The notes beneath the pieces were generated by a model. It was given only the letters and a program-made list of their open reading frames with translations. It was not told where the DNA came from and searched no databases. A program made the position numbers and the translations under genes. Positions 47,036 to 57,849 of a stretch of DNA of 64,000 bases are shown here, piece by piece (position 1 is the first letter of the stretch; every line of letters begins with the position of its first letter). The DNA is from Undaria pinnatifida (Eukaryota > Sar > Phaeophyceae > Laminariales > Alariaceae), in assembly GCA_012845835.1 (NCBI GenBank), contig JABAKD010000009.1:13111955-13175954 (forward strand), read 5' to 3'.

Positions 47036-47188
47036 ATGACCGAGGATAGCAACATCGGCAAGAATAGTAGTATTTTGGAAGAAGCCAGGCGCGGGTATGC
47101 CCTGTCCAAAGTAACGTCTCTCCGGTCACAACTGCAGGAGACTTCGGTCGCCAAGTTCGAGGTGGACCACCTCCCAGAACGGCGAGAG
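47036..47188 (+). CDS. Candidate first coding exon of an unrecognised gene
   Basis: ATG at 47036 opens 51 codons (MTEDSNIGKNSSILEEARRG, then VTSLRSQLQETSVAKFEVDH, ending PERRE) that stop exactly at GTACGC, an acceptable donor; without splicing the frame runs into TGA a few codons later. Composition is polar and looks coding. The next exon was not found; the CAG at 47282-47284 leads to a stop in phase 0. Could be chance. Confidence 0.3.
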
Positions 47189-47581
47189 GTACGCTTGTAT
47201 TGATGTTTCACTCTTTACCTTTCGCATCTGGTCTCATACCTGCTGTGATATATCTACGTTATTGCTGTATTGATTCCCCGCGCAGGACAGATCCTGATGA
47301 TCTGGCGAAGATCGTACAGATCAGTGGGTTGATAATAAATACAATAATACTCGTAAATCATGCATGCATGTTGTACAGATAGATCAGTTGAAAACGTGTA
47401 CCCCGTCAAGAACTCTTAGTCCCAGTTCGATGCGGCTGGCCGGTAAGGCTTCCCTGCCTGCTGGCGGGCCTTTCATATTTTCGCCGCTGGTCCGAAAGAC
47501 TTCCACATGCTGGTGGGCTTTTCGTTAATATTCAACGTCACAGCTGACGTTTCGCTGCTGGTTCTGTCACAACTGCTGTCC

Positions 47582-47584
<3 letters not shown>

Positions 47585-47619
<35 letters not shown>

Positions 47620-47620
47620 C
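47585..47620 (+). repeat. (GTT)n microsatellite
   Basis: Twelve GTT units. Confidence 0.97.
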
Positions 47621-48287
47621 TCACAGAAACTCGCATAACCACGTCCGTGGTCACAGGACAGGCTCCAGTCACTCTGGAGCTGAGGAATACCCCAGGGAAA
47701 AACACAAACAAACCAAAGGTGGTACACGCATATATCACAGCTGACGCAATTCAGTTCATGGCTCCACCAGAAACATATAAAATTGAAATCGGGAGTCAGC
47801 CTATGATGTGCCAGGTCCATACTGGTGCATACGTCTCACTACTCGCGCCTGGAAAAACGGACTTACCGCTTGCCACCCAAGAAAGACTACCATGTATATA
47901 TTGCACGTAGTACCTATCACTACGCATACGCACGACAGACGGAAATCAATTGGAAAAAAGAAACAAAGAACAAATAAGAAGAGAAAGGAAAGGAAAGAAA
48001 TACAAGGAAGCGAAAAAACGAAAAAGGGAAGGAAAAAAAAGAAAAGACAAGAAGAGGAAGCAAGGAAAGGAAAAGAGAAGAAAATGTCATACTAGCAGAC
48101 CCTAGGAGCCGCCTAAAGACGGCATTGGGCTCATAGAGGGTATCAAGTGCATCATCGATGGCACTGGGGAGGGAACGCAATATGGCAAAGAAGTCAGGGC
48201 GGTCTTACGCTATCTTGTGACGGCCATTGGAAGGCCCACACATTTCAAGACGATGATGGCCAGACCCAGACTTCAGTCTCTTGGGCA

Positions 48288-48416
48288 TGCCGCCCCCCCC
48301 CCCCCCCCCTTCCCCCCCCTCCCCCCCCCCCCTCCCCCCCTCCCCCCCTCCGCCCTCCCCCCCTCCCCCCCTCCCCCATCCCTCCCTCCCCCCCCTCCCC
48401 CCTCCCCCCGGCCGCT
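48288..48416 (+). repeat. Poly-C/CCCCCCT tract next to the LINE 3' end
   Basis: 129 bases of almost pure C broken by single Ts. Read on the LINE strand it is a G-rich tail that starts right after the last LINE-like codons, so it may be part of the element's 3' end. Confidence 0.85.
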
Positions 48417-51400
48417 TAGAGATGCCAACGGTGGATGGCGCTGCCGCAGCCTTTGCGCGTCGCTCTGCAGCTTTGCGTCTCTGTTTCATGCCCATTCCGC
48501 ATGAACAACTCGGCTCCCTCCTCTGCTCGTCGAAACCATCTGCCGGCCTTCTGAGCAGCCTTTCGCCACCCTTCGAATTTTTTTCCAAAGACCGACATAT
48601 CCTCCTTCAGATGAACCATCCAGTCCATATCTTGCCCCCCTGAGTAGCCCTTACCCCAACAAGCTCCCCTAACATGACCCTCTGTGGCAGACGCTCCTCC
48701 CATACGTGCTACGAATCCCGCAAACAATATCTTACGTTTGCGCACTATCGCCTCTATGCTCTCTGAAGCTGTCTTGGCAAGCGCGTCGGCTTACGATAGG
48801 GTGTGGTCGTCGCGCTTCCGTTTCCGCCATCCGAGGCATCGGAGGAGCGTGGAGTGGTGAACCCGTCGTAGCCTGTCATAGTCATGCTTGTTCGGGCTCC
48901 ACGCCATGCAACCGTAAAGCAGTGTCTCGACCACCTCAGCTTTCAGCAACCGCACCTTCAACCGTAAGCGCACACCCGGGCGATCATATATTTCCATCTT
49001 GTACCGCAGCACGCCCAGGCCCTCTGAAGACGCCGCGTTATTTCAATGCTAAGGTCTCTGTCCGCGGTGATGGCCCCGCCCAAGTACACAAACTCGATTG
49101 TTTGTTTGTCTACCTGGCCGGCTGCATTGATTGTGAACGGCACCTTTCCTGCGTCTTTGGTTTGCGGGCATATAACCTCTGTTTTCGCCTCGGATACTGT
49201 AAGCCCGAACGACGAGCACGCAGTCACGATCACCGTCATCATCCTCTCCAGCCCTTCTGATGATCGCGATACGATCCCCGCATCGTCCGCGTACGGTATA
49301 CCCCACAATCTGCACCTCCTCCCCCTCCTTCCCCCTCCATCTGTCGACTTTGCCTGTGCGTGAGTGCCCTTTCTTCTCGCCTCTCTTCTTTCGTTGGAGC
49401 TGCACCATGTTGTCCGTGATGGCTGCATCAGCGAGGGAGCGTTTCTCGGCCACACGCAATACCGCCGTGGAAAATATGTTGAACAGCAGTGGCGCGAGCA
49501 CTCATCCTTGCCTGAGATCTTGCCCCACGTCGAACTTATCCGAGCACTCTCCATCATCCAACCGCACGCATGCTTGCATGCCGTCGTGGAATTGGCGGAT
49601 GACGGCGAGCATTCTCGGTGGCACGCCAAAACGAGCAAGGACATCCCACAGAAGGGTTCGGTCGAGGGAGTCATATGCTTTGGTGAGGTCGATAAAGCAC
49701 AAGTACAAGGGGGTGTCCTTCTTCCGCGCCAGTTCCTGCAGTCGTCGTACTACGAACATCACGTCAACCGTCGAGCGTTGGGGTCTGAACCCATACTGTT
49801 CCTCCTGCAGAACGTTCTCGCGTTCGCAATAGTCACTCAGGCGACCCGCGATGACTTTGAGGAGTACTTTGCCGGCGTGAGCCACGAGGTAGATGCCACG
49901 ATAATTTCCACACTCAGTCCGATCTTTCTTCTTGTGAAGCACCTTAATCGTTGCATCTTTCCGTTGTTGCGGCACGCCACCTCCCCTCCACACAGCGACG
50001 ATGATATCGTGGAACTTTCCGAGAGTGTTCAATTCTCCTTCGTCGGCCAAACGTTCAAGAGCTCGGCCGGGAGACCATCGGGCCCTACCGCCTTTCGGTT
50101 GGCCAACGCACGGATTGCCTCCTCTACTTCGTACCTAGACGGGATATCGTCCAGTGGTCTGCACGGGGGCCACTGCTTAAGCTCGTTGGTCAAGGGTCGG
50201 CGACTTGGTGTTAAGCAGTTTGTGAAACCACCTCACCCACCGCTCGCGGATGGGGGCACTATCCCGCAGCAATCGACCTTCCTCGTCTTTGATGTACTGC
50301 GAGTTAAACATCCTCTTCCCTTCCACGTCCATCCCCTTGAGGTGTTTGTAGAAGCCAAATTGATCACGTTCTCGGATACGCCCTTCGAGTTGGCTAACGT
50401 AATCTTCGAAGAACCTCTGTACAGCTTCCGCCCGTGTGCGTTTTAGCTGTTTGGTGGCCACCTTCAAGGCTCGCCGTAGACCACGATCGTTTGGAGCAGA
50501 ACGGACCCATTTCCTCGCGTCTTCCCTATCCTGCCATCGTGCGTTCAACTCCGCTTTCGTATCCTCGGTCGCACACCAGCCCCTCGGTACTTGTTTGCGC
50601 CGAATAGGGGGCGCTATGTCGGCCGCATTCGACAGTAGCGTCTCGGTGAGTAATGAGGTCATGTCATCAACGCTTCCGGCATTAGTACCGGGTATCGAGG
50701 AGGCAAGGTTGGCTGCTATCGCGTTTTGGAAAATTCATCCGGAGATGCGGGTCCGCCATTAATCTTGGTGGATCAATATCTTGTTGGTTTTTGATTACTC
50801 TTTGGTGCGATGCGGCCCAAAAGGCGAATTTCCGATTACGTGGTTCTGGTCCGACTCAACGTTCTCCCTGGGTAGGGTCCGCACAGTGACATTACGTACC
50901 AATCGTCTATCCACTTGCCGTGTCGGTATGTAGTCAAGCCTGTACTGGGCCTTTCCTCGGTTGGGACTCTGAAACGTGTACAATAAACCACGAGCAGGTG
51001 TAGCGTAGTACGTGTTGAGGAGGGCGAGTTTGTTATCAGTTGCGTGAATCAATAGTCGCTCTTTGTTGTCGTTCAGCTCGTCACGTCCGTATGCGCCCAA
51101 TACCTTGCTGTCGGTCCACCCGATCCCTCTAATGCCTGTACGAGCATTTGCGTCCATCAGGACAAGGAGGTGGTCCCTACTGGGTACCCCCTTGACCACC
51201 TCGTCAAGTGAACTCCAAAAGTAATCATTTTCGCTGGTGCTCTTGTCGAGAGTGGGAGCATAGCCTACAATGAAGTACACACCGTTAGATTCCCCTTTTA
51301 GTTGGATGCGAACCTTCATCAATCTAGCACTGATGCACTCAACCGCGACGTCGCCATTATCCATCCCTGCCACGATATACTCTAACAGCTAAACCTACCC

Positions 51401-51433
51401 CGTGGTTCCCCTTCTTTTCGTGTTTTCCTCCGT
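48417..51433 (-). pseudogene. Non-LTR retrotransposon (LINE), endonuclease-RT, degenerate
   Basis: Read on the minus strand: an AP-type endonuclease C-terminal part (51373-50795; GVYFIVGYAPTLDKSTS, then LLVLMDANARTGIRG), a linker (50662-50177), RT fingers/palm (50050-49502; [33 protein letters not shown]), the catalytic YADD at 49293-49282 (GIPYADDAGIV), thumb (GLTVSEAKTEV, YLGGAI) and a C-terminal segment to about 48420 (LLKAEVVETLLYGCMAW; KRKILFAGFVARM). Breaks: a stop in the conserved QGCVLAPLL block at about 49503-49501, a frameshift before YADD, and further frame changes on both sides. The 5' end is truncated; the missing endonuclease N-terminus is present in the fragment at 57847-58500. 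The clade is not determined. Confidence 0.85.
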
Positions 51434-51435
51434 AT

Positions 51436-51703
51436 ATATCACGAGAGCCGACCTAATGCTGGGTCGCTGGCCGGCTACTAACACTTGCCTCTTCTCTGGT
51501 CGCACAGCCTACACGGTACCGTCCCTTGCCCTCCGACGTGCGGGCTTACCTAGCTGCGCGAGTCAACCGAAGAGTGATGGCCACCAACTACCGTGTGGTG
51601 GACCGCTACCAGAGCATGGAACAACAACCCTAAATTCTTTCGCGTCCAAACAAACCACGGGTTACGCCGCTTTCGGTTCCCGAAGGTCATAACCCTCTCC
51701 TTT
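51436..51703 (-). repeat. Module X, copy 1 (268 bp), upstream of the LINE endonuclease
   Basis: Nearly identical to 57582-57849, one difference seen (AGAGTGATGG/AGAGTAATGG). Here it abuts the 5' side of the LINE endonuclease segment; in the other copy it abuts the 3' side. Confidence 0.88.
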
Positions 51704-51952
51704 GTTTGATATCTTTCGAATTGCTTGGTTATTATTGTGTCTGTGACTTGGGAGGGAGAGCACCCCGAGAGACCAATCTACCGCAACCAACCTTGACGGT
51801 ATTCCACTGGTGGTCTCTACTCTAAATCCCGTCTCTCCCTCCGTTAACCACTAGCCAGGTCCCAACCGAAACCCATGCAGTCTAAGACGACTGAGTCCCA
51901 CCCACGGTACGATACCGTAGAAACTCCTCCAAACACGAGGTCGCGAAGACTG

Positions 51953-53092
51953 CTACGGTTTCCCCCATATAGTGCCTTGGCCTGGCTGTCTCTGGCCCTT
52001 TCCTGCTACCGCTAGTTTGCGAGAGACTTGTCCTGCGTCCTCTACGTTATTGCGAGTGTATACCTTGTAAGCATCAGACTTCCAACGTCCTTCGCGCTGG
52101 ATTACTCGCTCGGGCACGTCGCCTCCCGCCGCGAGCACGGACGCACCTCCTATACGGAGAGAGTGTAGTGCGAACTCGTCGGGGTTGTGTCCCGACTGCG
52201 CCACAATCTCTCTCAACGCTCGCATCGCTTGGCCATATCCCCATACTCTCACTCCGTTGTCACTACGATACGAGGCGAGGGGGGCGCGTTCGAGAAGCGC
52301 TGGATACCGCGACAACAGATCCACCATGAGGGCAACGGCGCCGCCGCCGGTGCCCAAACCCGAACGCGGACCCCGCACCGCGGAACGTGTGCGCACGATG
52401 ACGCTACCTGCTTGCCCCTGATCACCCTTGTGTCCTCGAAAGCGTACCTCCACGCGATCGGCCCGGTGCCACCGCAATATATCTAACTGGCTCTCTCCAG
52501 CAAAGAATGCAACATCACTACGTGTGTAAGGCAGTGTGCGGCGTGCACGACGCCTGCTGCGCCCGCAAACACCTCGTCCGACCGCATAATGAAAAAAATA
52601 TGCTATACCCAAACAAAGCCACAGAACGCTACCACCACTGCCCCATGACGGGGCTAGGCTTTTCCCTGCCAACAGCATCTCCCATGACACCGGGAGGCGT
52701 ACGCGGCGGGCTGTTCCCGCGAGCGTGTGTGAACGTGAAATCCCTTTCAACGCGCTCTTCATCAAAGCCGACTTTGTAGGAAGCTCAAGACCCAAACCCA
52801 CCCGGTGAAAATACTGTACGGCGGCAAGTTTACCAGAAATGGTCCCCGCTTGGTTCCCTTCAGATGCGGCACACCACGCCGCAAAATCGACCAGGGCCCA
52901 TATCATGGCGCTTTCTGACTCCCCTGATTCAAGATATGACTCGCTACCTATCCGCTCACCAATTTTTAACCAAGACCGGAAGCCTGAGCCGTAAGTGCGT
53001 TCAGACGAGCCCGCAGACTGCCGGATGTACTGGACGCTAAAATCCCGGTACATAGACCCGCACCCGCTTGCCCCAGGTCCTGCTCCTGCCAC
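51953..53092 (-). CDS. DIRS-like tyrosine recombinase (379 aa, open)
   Basis: The frame has an N-terminal SAM-like core-binding part (FSVQYIRQSAGSSERTYGSG; SGKLAAVQYFHRVGLGLELP) and a C-terminal catalytic part with HSLRIGGASVLAAGG (H-x-x-R) and then GRWKSDAYKVYTRNN, whose second Y is the likely nucleophile; the first catalytic R probably falls in the GIAYFFHYAVG..R region. It would circularise or insert the element's cDNA. No stop or frameshift is visible, unlike the RT of the same element. Confidence 0.85.
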   Translation of the reverse strand: MAGAGPGASGCGSMYRDFSVQYIRQSAGSSERTYGSGFRSWLKIGERIGSESYLESGESESAMIWALVDFAAWCAASEGNQAGTISGKLAAVQYFHRVGLGLELPTKSALMKSALKGISRSHTLAGTARRVRLPVSWEMLLAGKSLAPSWGSGGSVLWLCLGIAYFFHYAVGRGVCGRSRRRARRTLPYTRSDVAFFAGESQLDILRWHRADRVEVRFRGHKGDQGQAGSVIVRTRSAVRGPRSGLGTGGGAVALMVDLLSRYPALLERAPLASYRSDNGVRVWGYGQAMRALREIVAQSGHNPDEFALHSLRIGGASVLAAGGDVPERVIQREGRWKSDAYKVYTRNNVEDAGQVSRKLAVAGKGQRQPGQGTIWGKP

Positions 53093-53871
53093 GCGATATC
53101 AGGACGACAATTGCGGAGAGCGGAAGGGATGGACGCGCGATCCCATCGGGAGATCCCGTCAGCGAGGGTGTTCTTTACCCCTTTCACGTGCCGCGCGCGG
53201 AAACACCACCCGCTACGCACTTCTAGCCATCCGAGCATTCGCATCAACGCCCCTGACCTTGGCTCTCTACCCGCGCGACACTGGTTGATCCAGTGTATTG
53301 CTGATTGGTTGTCTCCGCGCATTAGAATACTCTGGCGATCGTACTCAGGTTTTGCGCCTGCATGCACTACGAAAGCCCACGCAGTGACCACCATGCCTAG
53401 TAACTCTAGTACGTTTATCGACAGGTCATCTCTTCCGCATACGCGCTGTCGAAGACGTCTACGTACCCCTTCGTCAAAATCCATCCTCCACCACGCCCCC
53501 GACTCTAGGCAATACCCCCCCATAGCGTCGCCGGACGCGTCGGACCAAAGAGTTCGAACGGGGGGTTGCAGGAAAAAACTATACAAGGGTGCGTGTAATA
53601 CACCCCTTCTGTTCTGCAGTGCGCCTCCTACGAGCAGCCGCCAGAACGTAACGTCGGAATGAAATTCTGGCGTTAGCATGAGGGTTGTGCGTCTAGAGGA
53701 CCGCCGCATTTTGAGGTTGTCCCTCCACGGCTTACTTGCCGACAGTCCTAATTGGTTGAGCATGCGACGGACGAAAAACTTGCCGGCCGAACTACTTCGC
53801 AAACGTGCAACAACTTCCCGGTTAACGACCGCAACTCGACCTCCGAGGCCGACACGCGGTCGTTCGGCCAC
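52966..53871 (-). CDS. DIRS-like RNase H domain
   Basis: All four acidic RNase H positions can be seen: WSDASGDAMGG, INVLELLGMV, MRGDNQSAIHW and NTLADGISR. The upstream portion (NREVVARLRSS to HSDVTFWRLLV) is the RT thumb/connection found in DIRS elements. The 301-aa frame is open. Its last 127 bases overlap the recombinase frame, which is common in DIRS elements. Confidence 0.85.
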   Translation of the reverse strand: MAERPRVGLGGRVAVVNREVVARLRSSSAGKFFVRRMLNQLGLSASKPWRDNLKMRRSSRRTTLMLTPEFHSDVTFWRLLVGGALQNRRGVLHAPLYSFFLQPPVRTLWSDASGDAMGGYCLESGAWWRMDFDEGVRRRLRQRVCGRDDLSINVLELLGMVVTAWAFVVHAGAKPEYDRQSILMRGDNQSAIHWINQCRAGREPRSGALMRMLGWLEVRSGWCFRARHVKGVKNTLADGISRWDRASIPSALRNCRPDIAWQEQDLGQAGAGLCTGILASSTSGSLRARLNALTAQASGLG

Positions 53872-53883
53872 TGGCGCAGCAAG

Positions 53884-55069
53884 TCACGAAGTTGAACGAG
53901 TTTTGGCAGGTGGCAACGTTATCGTCATACCTACCGTATCAATCTCCCAACCTAGAACCTCGAGCTTGGTGTCCCAAGACGTCACTTTACGAGCCGCCAA
54001 GAGAGGCGGGTCCGTCTCGCGCCGGTTACCGAACAAGCGGAAGTAGTCTGATGCGAGCGACGACGACGCCAGCAAACACCGAACACCCCCCGTCAACCGT
54101 TGAACCTCGACCGAGATTGCGTCGTCGACGTAGAATCGGACGAAAAAAGGATCCTCCATCCCCCCCCCTTCCCCCGGTGGAACTCTACATGCATGAGGGA
54201 GCGGGGAAGGCCGCTCCGCTACGGCTGCCGGCCGGACCACTACGTGGGCGGTCGCTGCTCGGCCCTGCGCCGTCACTACTGCGTCACGAAATGTTGTGTT
54301 GACGTGTGCATGCTCTAGTGCCGACGCGAACTGGCACCAGAAGCCGGGGGAGTTACGCTACCCGAACTGCAAACGCGGGTCCACAACCACCATCCCGTCA
54401 AACACATACCCAAACGTCGGCGAACGCGCGAACTCAACCGCAACTTGCCTGAAAGCGCTGGCCACATCCATCTTACTAAGAACAATGCGGGCGTCCCTAC
54501 CGAATTTTTCGCCGCAGGAAAAAAATGCGCCATATCACATCGCGCAGCACATGGCCTAGTTTACAAGGTGGTGCTGTCGCAAAATCCGTGTCTGAGTTCA
54601 CTCCCGGCCCCGACGAATGGCTGGAAAAGGTCAAATCATGAATTATGCAATTTTTTGACGTGGACGCCACGACACCTAAAGGAGATAAACGCAGGCCGGG
54701 GATAGACGCCGCAGCCTGTAAAGGGAAAACAAACACGTGCCCAAACTTCACATCTTGACCGATTTTCGTGAGAATCTGGTCGACATATGGCTCGACGCTG
54801 CTGTGGTTAGAGTATGCAAGCCCAGCTTCGATGTTCTCAACCCCGCCAACATGCACCGGCGCACCGTGTTCCGCACCATACACCAACTGGTCGACGTCCG
54901 GGAAACCTTTAATGTCTCCGAACCACTTCTGAATCATAGGTGCGTTTAGACGGTGCAGTGGTAACGCTACATCGAGATCCCGCATGCCTTCAAAGCTACC
55001 ACCGTTGTACCGAAAAAAAACCAAAGTATGCGTCTGCAATGCCTCCCAATGTTCGCTTGAGGCACTCAC
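53884..55069 (-). pseudogene. DIRS-like reverse transcriptase, broken
   Basis: N-terminal part 55069-54497 is open (LPLHRLNAPMIQKWFGDIKG). The core then changes frame: motif A is VLSKMDVASAFRQVAVEF, motif B reads LQFG*RNSPGFW with TAG where W is expected, and motif C is FYVDDAISVEV with YVDD at 54132-54121. A one-base slip near 53880 separates RT from RNase H. The stop and the slips make it non-functional as it stands. Confidence 0.82.
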
Positions 55070-55559
55070 GATCCCCCTCGGTCACCGACAAGTTCTCCCA
55101 TGCCTCTAAGCAACGTTTCAAACTCTCGACCACACCTGATCGGGATACAGGTTCCGACCCCGGGTGTACCAGCGGCGCCTCCCTCCTGGTAGCTGCAGCT
55201 CGATGTCCTCCCAGAGTTGGCCCCGCGGGTGAGCGGAGCCCGCACCCCTATGGGTTGCTAGGTACAGCGGCAGTGCGAGCTGTCGAACAACCCTGTGCCC
55301 TGGCTTGTCCCCTGGCTTGCGTGCCGGCTTGTGACCCCCCGGCTCTCGCGCTAGGAGCGCGAGATCCATCGGATGCTGCAGCGCTGCCGCTGCGGTACTT
55401 CTTCGCGGGGTCGTGAAGGAATGCACATTGCGGGAAACGGCAACCCTCCTTTTTGGCCCAACCGAAACAGTGCCTCGCCGTCTGCGTCTTCGCCCGCTTC
55501 GCCGCCGACGGGCCGCTTCTTGCCGAACTTGACGTGCCGCCCGCGGACGACTATCATAC

Positions 55560-55650
55560 CACCCGTATATAACAATTAATATATATATATATACATTTTA
55601 TACCACCCGTATAAAACAATTGATATATATACGTACATTATATATATATG
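55560..55650. repeat. AT-rich microsatellite with ACCACCCGTATA duplication
   Basis: Two direct copies of TACCACCCGTATA(T/A)AACAATT, each followed by (TA)n. Confidence 0.85.
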
Positions 55651-56129
55651 ATATATATACCGGTTCGTAACCTGCTCGTATCCCGGATACATTTTGAACC
55701 TTCGAATGCGGAGAACCTGGTACCAGGGATACATTCTACCTGGTACGCATCAAGTGTCCTTCCAACCCCCGTTCGACCCCGTCCGAATTTATATATATTC
55801 GTATATACATTTTTTTTTTCTTTTTTTTCTTTTTTTTTTCGCCTCCGGTTCATCCATTTAGTAGACGCTGTCGGAACTTACATCCGGTTCATCTAGCACT
55901 TGAGTTGTGCATACGCGATGAATACATGATGACGATGACCAATGTTTCAGCGATTGACAGGTAATTTCGCATCAGATTCATGACCATTCTTACCATGGTC
56001 TGCGTATTGTGATATATTCGGTACCATACCTGTGGTATAGATATATACATACGTACGACGATGATTCGCGACTTGTCAGCTCACATCTTCTGCTGTACCA
56101 GGTACTCGTACTACACAGCGACGGCTGCA

Positions 56130-57400
56130 TAATTCGAGCCCACCTAAAAACCATGACCCATCGATTGTACGCGAAACATGTGAAGCCGTGATACCTGCGG
56201 TCGCACGCAACGGCGTGGCGATCGCCTCTCTCGACTTCCCATACAGAATTCACCCGACGCCTGTCTCGACGGAGACTAGGTGTGGGTATTCTGTCTTTGG
56301 TTTCTCAATTCGAGCATGAATGGGGTACATACTAACAACCTATATAGGTCAACGCCCGTCTCAACGGAGACTGGTATGCATTTAGCCCGCACCAAAGCCT
56401 GATATTCTGTATCTGACTTCTTCATTAAAAAAATGAATCGAGCCCACCTGAGACCATGACCCATCGATTGTACGCGAAACATGCGAAGCCGTGATACCGG
56501 CGGTCGCATACAGCAATAACTAAACGCCTGTCTCGACGGAGACGAGGTGTAGTTATCCTGTCTTTGGTTTCTCAATTCGAGCATGAAGGGGGGAGGGGTA
56601 CAAATAATTGGCGACATAAATCATCGCCTGTCTCAACGGAGACTGGGTACGTATTCTGCCTCAACCCCAACTGAAACCATGACCCATCGATTGTACGAGA
56701 AACCTGCGAAGCCGTGATACCAGCGGTCGCATACAGCGATAGCCAAACGCCTGCCTCGACGGAGACGAGGTGTAAGTATCCTGTCGTTGGTTTCTCAATT
56801 CGAGCATGAAAGGAGGTACAAAAGATTGGCGACAGACGTCAACGCCCGTCGCAACGGGGACTGGGTACGTATTCTGTATCGAGCTTCTCAGCCCCACCTG
56901 AAACCATGACCCATCGATTGTACGCGAAACATGCGAAGCCGTGATACCGGCGGTCGCATACAGCAATAACTAAACGCCTGTCTCGACGGAGACGAGGTGT
57001 AGGTATTCTGTCTTTGGTTTCTCAATTCGAGCATGAAGGGGGGTACAAATAGTTGGCGACGTAAATCAGCGCCCCTCTCAACGTAGACTGGGTACGTATC
57101 CTGTCTCAACCCCACCTGAAACCATGACCCATCGATTGTACGCGAAACCTGCGAAGCCGAGAGACCGGCGGTTGCATACAGCGATAACCAAATGCCTGCC
57201 TCGACGGAGACGAGGTATAAGTATCCTGTCTTTGGTTTCTCAATTCGAGCATGAAGGGTGGGGGGGTACAAATAATAACGTCGTCATAAGTCAACGCCCG
57301 TCTGCCCGTCTCGACGGAGACTGGGTAAGTATTATGCGTCTATCTTCTCACTTGTTATTACCGGTGAAATACTGTCCAACGCCTGACTCGACGGAGTACC
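56130..57400 (+). repeat. ~220-bp satellite, five units with two related sub-motifs each
   Basis: Units begin near 56150, 56453, 56679, 56906 and 57122 (ACCATGACCCATCGATTGTA CGCGAAAC). Each then has CGCCTGTCTCGACGGAGAC and, 95 bases later, a second CGCC(T/C)GTCTCAACGGAGACTG, separated by TTTGGTTTCTCAATTCGAGC. The spacing is 216-227 bp except for the first, longer unit. On the minus strand many units stay open (MLELRNQRQ..YTSSPSRQAF) because the period is nearly a multiple of three; I do not call this coding. Confidence 0.85.
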
Positions 57401-57581
57401 AGGTAGACATTCTGTATTTCTTACATATTCGGCTTGTCACCTGCAGGACCAGGGCGCTGTATACTATTTGCGTAATAATATATTGCAGCCCACTCCTTTC
57501 GGTTTGTCGCTGGGATGTGACCGACAAACAAAACCAGATTCTCGTCAAGCACGTCCGGAGAAATAGACACAAACGACAGAA

Positions 57582-57849
57582 ATATCACGAGAGCCGACCT
57601 AATGCTGGGTCGCTGGCCGGCTACTAACACTTGCCTCTTCTCTGGTCGCACAGCCTACACGGTACCGTCCCTTGCCCTCCGACGTGCGGGCTTACCTAGC
57701 TGCGCGAGTCAACCGAAGAGTAATGGCCACCAACTACCGTGTGGTGGACCGCTACCAGAGCATGGAACAACAACCCTAAATTCTTTCGCGTCCAAACAAA
57801 CCACGGGTTACGCCGCTTTCGGTTCCCGAAGGTCATAACCCTCTCCTTT
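57582..57849 (-). repeat. Module X, copy 2
   Basis: Same 268 bases as 51436-51703, in the same orientation but now joined to the other (3') side of the endonuclease segment. Confidence 0.88.

Larger units (their letters stand above)
51953..55575 (-). mobile_element. DIRS-like tyrosine-recombinase retrotransposon
   Basis: Order on the minus strand: possible gag/CCCH-like region (55575-55118), RT N-terminal part (55069-54497), RT core (54490-53884), RNase H (53871-52966), tyrosine recombinase (53092-51953). RT-RH-YR without an integrase or aspartic protease is the DIRS layout. Terminal repeats were not identified; AT-rich sequence borders the upstream side and a unique ~250-bp stretch the downstream side. 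RT is broken while RH and YR are open. Confidence 0.85.

Noticed and set aside
49364..50446. 360-codon plus-strand frame
   Set aside because: Complement of the LINE RT on the minus strand, which carries clear RT motifs.
56130..57400. CRISPR-like alternation of repeats and spacers
   Set aside because: Eukaryotic context, repeats too long and spacers themselves repeated; an ordinary satellite.
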